Shown piece by piece: positions 45,062 to 53,453 of a stretch of DNA of 64,000 nt (positions are counted from its first letter, which is position 1; each line of letters opens with the position of its first letter). A model generated the notes under the pieces. It worked only from the letters and a program-made list of their open reading frames with translations. It was not told the DNA's origin and ran no database searches. The stretch spans positions 17,843 through 81,842 of the forward strand of contig NZ_NPBY01000032.1 in the NCBI RefSeq assembly GCF_002272015.1. Reading direction: 5' to 3'. The position numbers and the translations under genes were made by a program. The stretch comes from Paenibacillus campinasensis. Its GTDB lineage: Bacteria > Bacillota > Bacilli > Paenibacillales > Paenibacillaceae.

Positions 45062-45487
45062 ATGAAAGAAATACCGCTACCGCTCATTAAAGTAAATCAG
45101 GCGGCCATGGTGCTGTTCGTGCTTCTGTCACTTGTTTTCCGTCAGCCTCTGTTCATCTATGCCATCTTTCTGATTCAGCTGATCGCGCTGGCAGCCGGAG
45201 CGAGAGCAAACCTGCTGTTTCTGGTGGCCAAATGGGTTCTAGGCGCTGACAGACTGCAAAGATCGGATACGCAAGCTGCAGAGCTGGCCCGATTCAACCA
45301 ATCGATTGCCGTCATTCTGCTCGGCATTTCTTCAGCTGCTTATTTGCTGGGATGGCATATTGTCGCTATCGCTGCCTCCGTGATGGTAGCTGCTGCAGCA
45401 ACCGCTGCTGTGCTCGGCTATTGCATCGGCTGCACCATCTATTATCAATATAAGAAATGGAAGCTACTGCGCTCCCGGGCCAGCTAG
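45062..45487 (+). CDS. DUF4395-family membrane protein
   Basis: The 141-residue protein starts PLPLIKVNQAAMVLFVLLS and has about four transmembrane segments, with ARFNQSIAVILLGISSAAYLLGW and LGYCIGCTIYYQYKKWK near the end. The start PLPLIKVNQ, the RFNQ motif and the C-terminal GxCIGC cysteine pair are recognisable features of DUF4395. Function is unknown; the C-x2-C pair may be redox-active, and relatives are often near thiol or sulfur genes, which fits its place after ssuCABD. GAGGTGAGCGC precedes the ATG. Confidence 0.82.
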   Translation: MKEIPLPLIKVNQAAMVLFVLLSLVFRQPLFIYAIFLIQLIALAAGARANLLFLVAKWVLGADRLQRSDTQAAELARFNQSIAVILLGISSAAYLLGWHIVAIAASVMVAAAATAAVLGYCIGCTIYYQYKKWKLLRSRAS

Positions 45488-45548
45488 AGATTGCGAATGC
45501 TGTCATACCCCTGCCACTAGGGAGTCCGGATATCTTCTTTCCGGTGGC

Positions 45549-45612
45549 CGTATATCTCGGTGTGGCGGTATATCTCGGTGACGGTATATCACAGTGACAG
45601 CCATCTAGGTGC
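45549..45612. repeat. Degenerate ~16-bp tandem repeat (CGGTATATCTCGGTGA)
   Basis: Three to four imperfect units (45549, 45566, 45582, 45598) are followed by a GCCGGCAT-ATCG-ATGCCGGC palindrome at about 45611-45630. It is non-coding spacer after the DUF4395 gene. Confidence 0.6.
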
Positions 45613-45682
45613 CGGCATATCGATGCCGGCATCATAGGATCGCTTTCCACCTATTCATCACACAATAAGCTATATACACCAG

Positions 45683-45711
45683 CAGGGAAGCCGCATCATG
45701 CGGCTTCCCTG
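45683..45711. terminator. Bidirectional hairpin between DUF4395 gene and siderophore permeases
   Basis: CAGGGAAGCCGCA-TCA-TGCGGCTTCCCTG is a perfect 13-bp stem between two convergent genes. The T-tract is poor on either side. Confidence 0.7.
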
Positions 45712-45746
45712 TCATGGTTAACTTGGATATCATCTTCCCCTACTCC

Positions 45747-46781
45747 CTATAACCGGCGGTGACGAACGAGCAGCGCGATGAAGAACGGCGCTCCAATCGC
45801 AGCCGTGAACACCCCTGCAGGAATGTCCAGCGGCTGAAACAGCGTGCGGCCGGCCGTATCCGCCAGCAGCAGCAGAAGCGCCCCAACCAGTGCGGATGCA
45901 GGCAGCAGCACGCCATAGGAAGAGCCGACCAGCCGGCGCGCAATATGCGGACCAATGAGGCCGATGAAGCCAACCGCGCCCACCAGAGCGACCGATGAGC
46001 CTGCGAGTGCAACGGCAACCAGGATCAAGCCAAGCCGCTGCCGCTGTACGGCGGCTCCAAGGCCGGTTGCGGCTTCATCACCCAGCTGGTGCACGTTCAG
46101 TTTCCTCGCATTTGCCCAGGCCACCGTGCCGAACAAGAGCAACCATGGCAGCAAGGTGAGGACCTGCTCCCATGAAGCTCCGTAAACACTCCCTGTCAGC
46201 CATATGTAGGCCTTGCCGGCCGAAGTGATCGAGCTGAATGCCAGCAGCAGCATCGTGACCGAGCTGGTGCCTGCGGATATGCCCACACCAATCAGCACAA
46301 GCCGAACCGGAGAAACCCCGTTCTTCCAGGCGAGCAAATAGATAAGGCCAGACACAAGCAGCGCGCCGATCATGGCAGCAACAGGCAGCCAGCGAATGCT
46401 GAGCGCCCCGCCGGACAATGCGATGAAGCCGACGGCGGCGGCCGATGCGCCCCCTGTCATCCCGAGCACATCCGGCGAGGCGAGCGGGTTGCGGATCAGC
46501 CCCTGCAGCACCGCCCCGGCCAGACTAAGCCCTGCACCGGCGAGCAATGCCAGCACCAGTCGCGGAAGACGCAGTGTGCCGATAACAAAGGCCGAATCAC
46601 TCTGCACCCCCACCATCGTCAGCAGCACCTGAAACGGAGATTCCCATGTGCTGCCAAGACATGCGCCCAGCACCAGCGCCGCCATAAGCACCAGCAACAA
46701 CACCAGCAATATCAGCACACGCCTGTCTTCCAATGCCGACAGGAACGGGTGCCGACTACGAAACGGAACGGTTGGTTTCAT
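45747..46781 (-). CDS. Ferric-siderophore ABC permease (FecD/YfhA type)
   Basis: The start is the ATG at 46781 (MKPTVPFRSRHPF) with AAGGAGGG upstream; the frame is open a further 9 codons. The 344-residue FecCD-family permease has about ten helices and the signatures RLPRLVLALLAGAGLSLAG, QGLIRNPLASPDVLGMTGGA and GAVGFIGLIGPHIARRLVG. It pairs with the permease of 46756-47802 (26-base overlap) as a heterodimer. No ATPase gene follows, so the pair must use a shared FecE/FhuC-type ATPase encoded elsewhere, as known for B. subtilis importers energised by YusV. Confidence 0.9.
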   Translation of the reverse strand: MKPTVPFRSRHPFLSALEDRRVLILLVLLLVLMAALVLGACLGSTWESPFQVLLTMVGVQSDSAFVIGTLRLPRLVLALLAGAGLSLAGAVLQGLIRNPLASPDVLGMTGGASAAAVGFIALSGGALSIRWLPVAAMIGALLVSGLIYLLAWKNGVSPVRLVLIGVGISAGTSSVTMLLLAFSSITSAGKAYIWLTGSVYGASWEQVLTLLPWLLLFGTVAWANARKLNVHQLGDEAATGLGAAVQRQRLGLILVAVALAGSSVALVGAVGFIGLIGPHIARRLVGSSYGVLLPASALVGALLLLLADTAGRTLFQPLDIPAGVFTAAIGAPFFIALLVRHRRL

Positions 46782-47802
46782 CCTGCGCCCTCCTTCTGTT
46801 GAAATCACTGCGGGCGATATAAATGAAGAACGGCACGCCGATCAGTCCGGTCACAACCCCGAGTGGAAGCTCCCCCGGCTGCACAGGGAAGCGGGCGACA
46901 ATGTCGGCCCCAAGCAGCAATATCGCGCCTAGCACGGCGCTGTATGGAATGACCCAACGGTAGTCTGTGCCGGCCAAATAACGTGCGAAATGCGGCATGA
47001 CAAGACCGACGAAGCCAATGGCTCCGGCAGCCGCTACCGCGCTTCCGGCCAGCATCACCACAGCAGCCGCAGCAATGGCCTTTACAAGTCCGATCCGCTG
47101 CCCCAGTCCTTTGGCCATCTCCTCCCCGGAGCTAAGAATCGTGAGCGGATAACCGAGCAGCAGCGCTGCCCCGCCGCCAATCACCATATAAGGCAGCACC
47201 TGATACAGCGTTCCGAGCTCTTTGCCTGCCACAGAGCCTGCGAGCCAGAACAGCACATTTTGCAGACCGGATTCATCCAGTACCAGCACGCCTTGCGTCA
47301 ATGCACTGAACAATGCGCTCAGGGCCGACCCAGCCAGAACGAGACGAATCGGCGTCAGATTGCCGCCGCCAAGCGAAGCCAGTCCATATACGAGCAGCGC
47401 TGCCCCCGCCGCGCCGACAAAAGCAGCCCATACGAGCTGCGACAGCGAGGTCAGCGGAAGCAGCAGCAAAGCCAGTACAACCGCGAGCACGGCACCCGAG
47501 TTAATGCCGAATAACCCCGGTGAAGCAAGCGGGTTGCGCGTTAACGCCTGCATCATCGCTCCCGCCATCGCCAGCGATGAGCCGACCGTCAGGGCAAAGA
47601 CCGCTCGTGGCACCCGCGTTGTCACAATGATGACATGCTCGGTGTTCGCCGGATTATAGGCGACCAGTGCCTCCACCGTTGTAGTCAGCCGGATCGACGT
47701 CGTTCCAAGCGCGATGCTTGCCGCGCAGGCCGCTGCAAGCAGCAGCAGTGCAGCCGCAAGTCCCAGCAGTTTGCTGGCGTTATGTTGCAAAAGTGGCCTC
47801 AC
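46756..47802 (-). CDS. Ferric-siderophore ABC permease (FecC/YfiZ type)
   Basis: The 348-residue FecCD-family permease starts with GTG at 47802, preceded by GAGGGGG. Signatures are TTRVPRAVFALTVGSSLAMAG, QALTRNPLASPGLFGINSGA, and GFVGLVMPHFARYLAG; the end PLGVVTGLIGVPFFIYI is typical. With its partner it forms the membrane channel for the siderophore bound by the product of 47954-49000. The gene follows the binding-protein gene after 151 bases containing a stable hairpin. Confidence 0.9.
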   Translation of the reverse strand: MRPLLQHNASKLLGLAAALLLLAAACAASIALGTTSIRLTTTVEALVAYNPANTEHVIIVTTRVPRAVFALTVGSSLAMAGAMMQALTRNPLASPGLFGINSGAVLAVVLALLLLPLTSLSQLVWAAFVGAAGAALLVYGLASLGGGNLTPIRLVLAGSALSALFSALTQGVLVLDESGLQNVLFWLAGSVAGKELGTLYQVLPYMVIGGGAALLLGYPLTILSSGEEMAKGLGQRIGLVKAIAAAAVVMLAGSAVAAAGAIGFVGLVMPHFARYLAGTDYRWVIPYSAVLGAILLLGADIVARFPVQPGELPLGVVTGLIGVPFFIYIARSDFNRRRAQDETNRSVS

Positions 47803-47828
47803 CGTTTATCCCCCTCTTGTTGTCTGAT

Positions 47829-47876
47829 GCAGCCGATTACGGCAAAAGCGCCGAAGCGGCAAGCCGTATCGGCTGC
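47829..47876 (-). other. Intercistronic hairpin between siderophore-binding protein and permease genes
   Basis: GCAGCCGAT(T)ACGGC pairs with GCCGTATCGGCTGC (14 bp with one bulged T) around a loop that can form a smaller GCGCC-type hairpin. There is no T-tract, so it probably limits read-through or stabilises the upstream mRNA. Confidence 0.6.
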
Positions 47877-47953
47877 CGCTTCCAGCTCGGCTCGGAAGGA
47901 GCGGAACTCCCCGAAGAGAAACCGCAATGCTTCGCCGCCGTTATTGCCGCGCA

Positions 47954-49000
47954 TCAGTTCAGTTCGTATATCTCCTTGAGATCCTCCAGCATCTCCTCGG
48001 CGGCAAGCGGGCCGGAGCCGTTGTTCCAGACCGCCGTATCCACCTCGAACACCCGGTTGTTCTGCACGGCTCTCAGGTTATTCCACAGCGGATGCCCCGT
48101 CCATTCCTTACGCAGATCCAGCCTTCCGTCATCCCGCGAAGTGCTCGTCTGGTCGAAGATGATGTCGGCGTCCATCTGCGGGATATTCTCCTTGGATACC
48201 AGCTTGACGCCCCAGTCCTCACCCTGTTGCTCCATCGGGCGGGTGATGCCAAGCTCGTCCAGCACTAGCGCAGAGAACCCGGTATAGACGATGCGCGCAT
48301 GATCGGCGCGGAAATCGACGATGCCGACCTCCAGGTTCAGCTTATCGCCCATCTTCTCTTTGAATGCGGCGACTTCGCTGTCCCAGCGTTCGAGGAACGC
48401 TTGTTCCTCCGCTTGTTTGTTCAACGCTTCCGCCGTCAGTGCCAGCGACTCCTTCCAGATATGTACCTCTTCGGTCATGACCGTCGGTGCAATGGCACTC
48501 AGCTGCGTGTAAATTTCCTCATGCCGGGTTTTGGAGGCAACGATGACATCCGGCTTGAGCGCCGCAATTTCCTCCAGGTTCGGCTGATTCTCCGAGCCGA
48601 GATTGACCACGCCGTCCATCTGGTCGCGAATGTAGTTGTACCACGGCTGCTCAATCCAGGCTTCAACCGCCCCGACCGGCTGCACGCCAAGCGCGAGCGC
48701 GGCATCCGTCGCTCCCTGGAACAGCGTTACCACCTTCTCCGGCGTTCCTTTCACTTCGGTATCCCCCATCGCATGCCGGATCGTCCGCTCGCTATCCCCT
48801 TCGGCGGCTGCCGTGTTCTGCTCGTTGGAGCTGGCCTGCGCCTGCGCCTCCGGCGTTTGTGAAGCAGCACCTTCGCTGCCCCCGGATTGACCGCAGCCGG
48901 ACAGCACGGTGAGTACAGCCAGCAGAACGGCCAGCATCATTGTCAGACGGCTTTTATAACGGTTATATAGCCTCTGGTGATTGAAATACATCATGAACAT
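47954..49000 (-). CDS. Ferric-siderophore-binding lipoprotein (FeuA/YfiY type)
   Basis: The 348-residue class III binding lipoprotein has lipobox TVLSGCGQ (Cys36) and a Gln/Ala/Ser-rich linker. The fold features are TEVKGTPEKVVTLFQGATDAALALGVQPVG, NLEEIAALKPDVIVASKTRHEEIYTQLSAIAPTVM and GHPLWNNLRAVQNNRVFEVDTAVWNNGSGP. The W-x-G-end pattern resembles YfiY, which binds carboxylate-hydroxamate siderophores in B. subtilis. It probably takes up the product of the NIS operon beside it. AAGGAG precedes the ATG, and a Fur box lies 31 bases upstream. Confidence 0.88.
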   Translation of the reverse strand: MFMMYFNHQRLYNRYKSRLTMMLAVLLAVLTVLSGCGQSGGSEGAASQTPEAQAQASSNEQNTAAAEGDSERTIRHAMGDTEVKGTPEKVVTLFQGATDAALALGVQPVGAVEAWIEQPWYNYIRDQMDGVVNLGSENQPNLEEIAALKPDVIVASKTRHEEIYTQLSAIAPTVMTEEVHIWKESLALTAEALNKQAEEQAFLERWDSEVAAFKEKMGDKLNLEVGIVDFRADHARIVYTGFSALVLDELGITRPMEQQGEDWGVKLVSKENIPQMDADIIFDQTSTSRDDGRLDLRKEWTGHPLWNNLRAVQNNRVFEVDTAVWNNGSGPLAAEEMLEDLKEIYELN

Positions 49001-49030
49001 GACCTCTCCTTACTCCTCTTTCGGTGTAAT

Positions 49031-49045
49031 TGATATTGATTATCA
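49031..49045 (-). promoter_or_regulatory. Fur box of the siderophore importer operon
   Basis: TGATATTGATTATCA differs from the Fur consensus TGATAATNATTATCA at one position. It lies 31 bases upstream of the binding-protein start. Confidence 0.85.
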
Positions 49046-49180
49046 TTATTATTACATGAAGGGATGATGTTGAAAATGCACATTTGCGTCACAGCTTCTG
49101 TACATATCCGACGGCTTGCCATGTATCGGCCCAAAACGGACACGCTGCATCAGGCTCTTCTCACACAGCAAGCCGGAACG

Positions 49181-49227
49181 ACAAAGGAGGCGCCCCCCTG
49201 CCATCCGGCTGGTGGACACCTCCTTGT
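49181..49227 (-). terminator. Likely terminator of the siderophore biosynthesis operon
   Basis: On the minus strand ACAAGGAGG pairs with CCTCCTTTGT (one bulge) around a 28-base loop that may extend the stem with G-U pairs. It lies ~95 bases after the stop of the last operon gene. No long T-tract is present. Confidence 0.45.
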
Positions 49228-49322
49228 GTACAGGAATTAGGAATTAGCTTAAAATGCTGCCCGGTAGGCCATTCTCTCTCCTGTTGTATGATTTACTCAT
49301 GCTTAACCTGGTCCTTGTTGCC

Positions 49323-50669
49323 CTATGAATATACTTGCGGTATGACTGACTCCGTCTTCAGCCCCAGATGCTCACGCAGCGTGCTTCCGCTGTAATCGGT
49401 ACGATATATGCCGCGATTCTGCAGCTCCGGAATCACTTTGTGGACAAAATCCTCTAGCCCGGACGGCAGCAGCGGAGGCATCAGATTAAAGCCATCGGCT
49501 GCCTGTTCCTCAAGCCAGCGCTGCATCGTGTCCGCGATCTGGACCGCCGTTCCCGCCACCGTGAAGTGGCCGCGGCCGCCCGCTGTACGGATAATGAGCT
49601 GGCGGATCGACAGGTTCTCCTTGCGGGCCAGCTCGGTGTACAGCCGGAAGCGAGACTGCTGTCCCTGAACCTGTTCGGGGGCAGGCAGCCGCTCGTAAGG
49701 CAGCGGGCCGTCAAGCGGACAGCCGGACAGGTCTGTCTGCAGCAATGCCGACAGATTGGTCAGCCCGTATTCGGACACGCTGAGCTCGTTCAGCTCCTGC
49801 TCCTTCTCCTTCGCCTCGGCCTCCGTATCCCCGACAAAAGGGATGCATCCCGGCAATATTTTCATATGATCCGGCCTGCGTCCATAGGCGCTCATCCTGC
49901 CCTTCAGATCAGCATAAAAGGCCGCTGCCTCCCCGATGCCCGGCTGTGCCGTGAATACGACCTCCGCCCAGCGCGCCGCGAAAGCTCTGCCGTCCTCCGA
50001 GGAACCTGCCTGAACCAGCACCGGCACCCCTTGCGGAGAACGCGGCAAATTAAGCGGTCCGGCTACCGATACATGCTTGCCTTCATAATCCGCTGCCTGA
50101 ATGCGGCTCATATCCGCATATATGCCAGCCTCCTGATCCAATCGAAGGGCATCTTCCGCCCAGCCGTTCCATAGCCGGATCGCCGCCTCCACGAACTCAT
50201 GTGCCCGCTCATAGCGGAGCGTATGAGGCAAATGCCGCGCCTGCCCGAAATTGCGGGCGGTCGCGTCCCCTGTCGAGGTAACAATATTCCAGGCTGCGCG
50301 TCCGCCGCTGATATGATCGAGGGAAGCCAGCTTGCGGGCGATATGGTAAGGGTCGTTATAGGTGGTCGAAGCGGTGACGACAAGCCCGATCCGCTCGGTA
50401 GCCGCCGCAAGCGCCGAAAGCATGGTGAACGCTTCTAGCTGCGGGATGACGCGGTACTTGGTCATGATGTTCAACCGGTACTTATCCGCCAAGAACACGG
50501 CGTCCATCTTAGCCTGTTCAGCCAGCTTCGCCATCCGGGCATAATAGCCGAAATCGGCGGCATGCTGCGGACTTGCCTTGGGGTGTCGCCAGCTCGCTTC
50601 ATGATGCCCCGTGCTCATCAGAAACAGGTTGAGATGCAACTGCTTACGGGAACGATCCAAACCGCTCAT
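49323..50669 (-). CDS. NtaA/SnaA/DszA-family FMNH2-dependent monooxygenase
   Basis: This 448-residue luciferase-like protein matches the NtaA/SnaA/DszA branch (KQLHLNLFLMSTGHHEASWRHP, DAVFLADKYRL, TASTTYNDPYHIARKLASLDHISGGRAAWNIVTS, VLVQAGSSEDGRAFAARWAEVVFT, GTAVQIADTMQRWLEEQAADGFNLM). Known members oxidise nitrilotriacetate, EDTA, pristinamycin or dibenzothiophene sulfone with reduced flavin. Its start overlaps the RraA-like stop (ATGA), and AAGGAGG precedes it, so it is translationally coupled to the siderophore operon. A role in tailoring or breaking down the carboxylate siderophore is inferred from the aminopolycarboxylate substrates of NtaA and EmoA. A sulfur-scavenging role is the alternative. 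Confidence 0.87.
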   Translation of the reverse strand: MSGLDRSRKQLHLNLFLMSTGHHEASWRHPKASPQHAADFGYYARMAKLAEQAKMDAVFLADKYRLNIMTKYRVIPQLEAFTMLSALAAATERIGLVVTASTTYNDPYHIARKLASLDHISGGRAAWNIVTSTGDATARNFGQARHLPHTLRYERAHEFVEAAIRLWNGWAEDALRLDQEAGIYADMSRIQAADYEGKHVSVAGPLNLPRSPQGVPVLVQAGSSEDGRAFAARWAEVVFTAQPGIGEAAAFYADLKGRMSAYGRRPDHMKILPGCIPFVGDTEAEAKEKEQELNELSVSEYGLTNLSALLQTDLSGCPLDGPLPYERLPAPEQVQGQQSRFRLYTELARKENLSIRQLIIRTAGGRGHFTVAGTAVQIADTMQRWLEEQAADGFNLMPPLLPSGLEDFVHKVIPELQNRGIYRTDYSGSTLREHLGLKTESVIPQVYS

Positions 50670-51310
50670 GTCACTTCGCCTCCTTCATTGATATGGCCAC
50701 CGATATGGCCGTATCCAAGCTTGACGCGGCTGCGCTGCTCCCGCTCCTGCTTCTCCAGCGCGAGCCGTCCCAGTTCCTCCGCCCGTTTCGGATCGATGGC
50801 AAACAGGCCGTCCTCATCGCCAATGATCAGATCGCCGGGACGAACGGCCACACCGCCAACGCTAATGCAGGTATTGACCTCGCCCTCCAGTTCGAGCGAG
50901 CGCGTGGTCAACGCGCTGACGCCGCGCGAGAAGACGGGAAAACGAAGCTGCCGCAAGACCGCGGCGTCCGAGACGCAGCCAGACACCACCGCGCCGGCCA
51001 CCCCTTTGGCAATCGCCTTGTAAGCGCGGAACTCTCCCCAGCAAGCCCGGTCCTCGTCGCCGGACATGTCGATGACGATAACGTCCCCTGGCCGGGCCAG
51101 CTCAAGCGCTTCGTGCAGAGCTGCCGAGCCGATATGAGGAAGCCGGACCGTAAGCGCGGTTCCGAGCAGACGGATCGGGGTAACGAGCGGCTGCAAGCCG
51201 CGAATATAGCCGAAATCCGTCAGATGACCGATGGTCGACGGCTGAATGCTTCGGTAGAGCTCCAGCAGCTCCGGTGATATCGGCTTCGCAAGCGGTTCAA
51301 TTCGCACCAT
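50666..51310 (-). CDS. RraA-like protein (HMG/CHA aldolase family) without the catalytic Arg
   Basis: The 214-residue protein has the RraA/HMG-aldolase fold (QPSTIGHLTDFGY, GTALTVRLPHIGS, LARPGDVIVIDMSGD, WGEFRAYKAIAKGVAGAVVSG, VRPGDLIIGDEDGLFAI). In active aldolases the motif after GAVVxG reads R-D; here it is Ser114-Asp115 (GCVSDAAVL), so the substrate-binding arginine is missing. The metal-binding Asp is kept. The gene overlaps the upstream IucA/IucC gene by 14 bases and the downstream monooxygenase by 4, so it is clearly part of the siderophore operon. It may shape a citrate-like building block, but with the altered site any aldolase activity is uncertain. Confidence 0.85.
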   Translation of the reverse strand: MVRIEPLAKPISPELLELYRSIQPSTIGHLTDFGYIRGLQPLVTPIRLLGTALTVRLPHIGSAALHEALELARPGDVIVIDMSGDEDRACWGEFRAYKAIAKGVAGAVVSGCVSDAAVLRQLRFPVFSRGVSALTTRSLELEGEVNTCISVGGVAVRPGDLIIGDEDGLFAIDPKRAEELGRLALEKQEREQRSRVKLGYGHIGGHINEGGEVT

Positions 51311-53453
51311 ATGGCACCTCCTGTAATGGGGTCGACCTACGGGACACAGGCTGAGGCGACTGCGAATCCGCAGCCTGCAGCTTCGCCGCCAGAAACGGAT
51401 TGCTCGTCTCTCCTTTGCTGTACGGCATGCTGCCCGGCACCTTCGCCGATTGTGCTAGCAGGGGACGCACGATTTGTTTCCAAGGCCAATGCTCGTTCAT
51501 GAACAGGCTGGCGCGAACGATCTCTTCCTGATCCGATGGCAAGCCGGCTTGCGCGAGCGCGGTCAACAGCGCAGCCTCGAGCGCCGCCCACATGCTCCGC
51601 TCCGCTAGGCCGTAGTCCCGGGACACGCTGTCCATGATGGCAAACAGATTCACCTGGATGCCAAGCATTTGGAAAAAAGCCAGCAATTGCTGCGGCGTAT
51701 CATGATAGAGCGAATTCGGCACGCCAGGGCGCAGCATATAGCCCGGATCCTCAAGCCCCGCCTTGCGCAGCCACGGCACATGGACGCGCAGCGCGTCATG
51801 ATCCCGCAGCAGCAGGCCGTGCACCTGCCCTACCTTCAGCACGAGCACCGCATTCTGCCCATGCGCTTCCGGTACGAGCCCGAAGCGCAGCAGCCGCAGC
51901 AGCAGCTCGCTGAACAGGACTGCGATCTCGCGGAACAGCTTCAGCGCTCCCTGGGCTGTATTGGGCAGTCCGCGCAGGCGCAGCCATTCCGGGAGCAGCC
52001 CGGCTTCCTCTTCGTGAGCGGCCAGCGCAGACATCGGCACAAGCCGGATGCTGTCATCGGCGGCAGCAAGCGCCGGAGGATAGCGGCGGATCATCGCCGA
52101 CAGATGGCGCGGATTCTCCGCGAACAGGTCATTATCCTGCGGTGCGAGCGCCCACCAGCTTCCTTCCTCGCAGAGATGCAGCTTCTCGCCCAGCACCGGA
52201 TCCAGCGCCCGCACCTGCTGCAACAGCGACTCGGCGCGCACCCCGTTCATCAGCTTGATCGCGGACAGATAGCGCTGCCCGCCGAGCGAGCGGATACCAA
52301 GCGGAAGCTTCACATGCTGCGGCGATTCGCCCAGGCTCATGAGCGAGCGCACGGACGAAGTCGCGTAGAAGGTGCCGGCCGCCGTATCGAGCGGCACGCA
52401 GACGCCGCTGGCCAGCTCCGGCTGCAGCCGCTGCGGCAGCACCTGCTCCAGCTGCCACGGGTGCACGGGCAGCGCGATGTGCGTGCCGTCCAGCCCGCGC
52501 CGCCGCAGCTCCTGCTCCAGCGGCGCGCGGGCATCGGCCGGCAGCAGCAGCGACTGCGGCAGCGCCTCCCCGGCGCCGCCGCTTAGCAGGCGGTCGCGCC
52601 GCACCGCCATCCAGCGCAGCCGGATAGGCTGCCCGGCCTCGACGGTGTAGAGGCCGCACTCGGCGCGGCCCCAGCCGAGCTTCACCTTCGCGACCGGATG
52701 GAATGGCCGGTCGCGAAGGGCGGCGCAGCGCTCCAGCGCCAGCAGCGAGCGGTCCTGCGGCAGCGCCAGCAGGTCCTTCACGGGCACGCGCCGCTCCAGC
52801 GACCAAGCGATCTGCTCGGCTGTCTGCCGGAGCATATCGATGAACGCCTCCGCTCCCGCTTCTGCGGCGCCCGCTATGCCCGCGGGGGCTACTGTGCCTG
52901 CGAGGGCTGCTGTGCTCGCGGGGGCTGCTGCGCCTGCGGCTTCCGCCATGCCCGCGGCCCGCGCCATCCCCGTGGCCGCGGCCACATCCGCGGCGTCCGC
53001 GGGGCGCGTGCCGCTCGCCTCGGTGCGGTGCTCCGCCACGAGGCGCATCCATGCGGCCGGCGCGAGCAGCTCGGCCGCACCGTCAGCGCGGCCGGCGGCG
53101 ACCCGGGCCGCGGGCATGCAGCGCAGCCGCTGCCATGGCGAGCGGCGCAGCCCGAACACGACCGCGGCTTCGCCATGCGGTCGCCACAGGCCAATCAGCT
53201 CGCCTGGCGCGCTGATTGCTCCTTGCCCCGCCTCCGGCCGGGCCAAGCCTTGCTCATCACCGCGCGCTATAGCGGACGCGCCGTCGAGCAGCTTCCAGGC
53301 CGCGGCGAATGCCGGATCGGCTTCGCCGATCGCGCGCGCTTCCTGCGGCGTGAGCACCTGCAGGCCGACCAGCAGTTCCTCGGCCAGCAGCGCATTCAGC
53401 AGATCCTCCATCACGCGGCGCTCCGCTTCTTCTTCGTATCGCTTATCCGGCAT
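51297..53453 (-). CDS. IucA/IucC-family NIS siderophore synthetase (third in operon)
   Basis: The start is the ATG at 53453 (MPDKRYEEEAERRVME) after AAAGGAGAG; the frame is open 44 codons further. The 718-residue NIS synthetase has the usual motifs in order: a divergent DRPFHPVAKVKLGW, PVHPWQLEQVL, ATSSVRSLM, KLPLGIRS, VPEAHGQNAVLVL, LRDHDALRV. The C-terminal FhuF-like region ends with SNPFLAAKL. It joins an amine or alcohol to a carboxylate via an acyl-adenylate. It is about 100 residues longer than normal because of an Ala/Gly-rich insertion at about residues 153-203. The gene overlaps its upstream neighbour by 11 bases. Confidence 0.9.
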   Translation of the reverse strand: MPDKRYEEEAERRVMEDLLNALLAEELLVGLQVLTPQEARAIGEADPAFAAAWKLLDGASAIARGDEQGLARPEAGQGAISAPGELIGLWRPHGEAAVVFGLRRSPWQRLRCMPAARVAAGRADGAAELLAPAAWMRLVAEHRTEASGTRPADAADVAAATGMARAAGMAEAAGAAAPASTAALAGTVAPAGIAGAAEAGAEAFIDMLRQTAEQIAWSLERRVPVKDLLALPQDRSLLALERCAALRDRPFHPVAKVKLGWGRAECGLYTVEAGQPIRLRWMAVRRDRLLSGGAGEALPQSLLLPADARAPLEQELRRRGLDGTHIALPVHPWQLEQVLPQRLQPELASGVCVPLDTAAGTFYATSSVRSLMSLGESPQHVKLPLGIRSLGGQRYLSAIKLMNGVRAESLLQQVRALDPVLGEKLHLCEEGSWWALAPQDNDLFAENPRHLSAMIRRYPPALAAADDSIRLVPMSALAAHEEEAGLLPEWLRLRGLPNTAQGALKLFREIAVLFSELLLRLLRFGLVPEAHGQNAVLVLKVGQVHGLLLRDHDALRVHVPWLRKAGLEDPGYMLRPGVPNSLYHDTPQQLLAFFQMLGIQVNLFAIMDSVSRDYGLAERSMWAALEAALLTALAQAGLPSDQEEIVRASLFMNEHWPWKQIVRPLLAQSAKVPGSMPYSKGETSNPFLAAKLQAADSQSPQPVSRRSTPLQEVPYGAN
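52845..52997 (-). repeat. Ala/Gly-rich low-complexity insertion inside NIS synthetase
   Basis: About 50 codons (residues 153-203) encode mostly Ala and Gly with recurring MARAAGMAEAAGAAAPAS-type motifs, from very GC-rich quasi-repeats (GCGGGGGCTRCTG-like units). It lies between the N-terminal and catalytic parts of the synthetase. It looks like a slippage-expanded linker. Confidence 0.75.

Noticed and set aside
49323..50669. Assigning the NtaA-like gene to sulfur scavenging with ssuD
   Set aside because: It is about 4.4 kb from ssuD on the opposite strand, and is translationally coupled to the RraA-like gene of the siderophore operon.
52132..53052. Long Arg/Gly/Ala-rich open frame in another frame of the third NIS synthetase
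   Set aside because: Explained by very high GC content and lack of stop codons; no ribosome site and no family resemblance.
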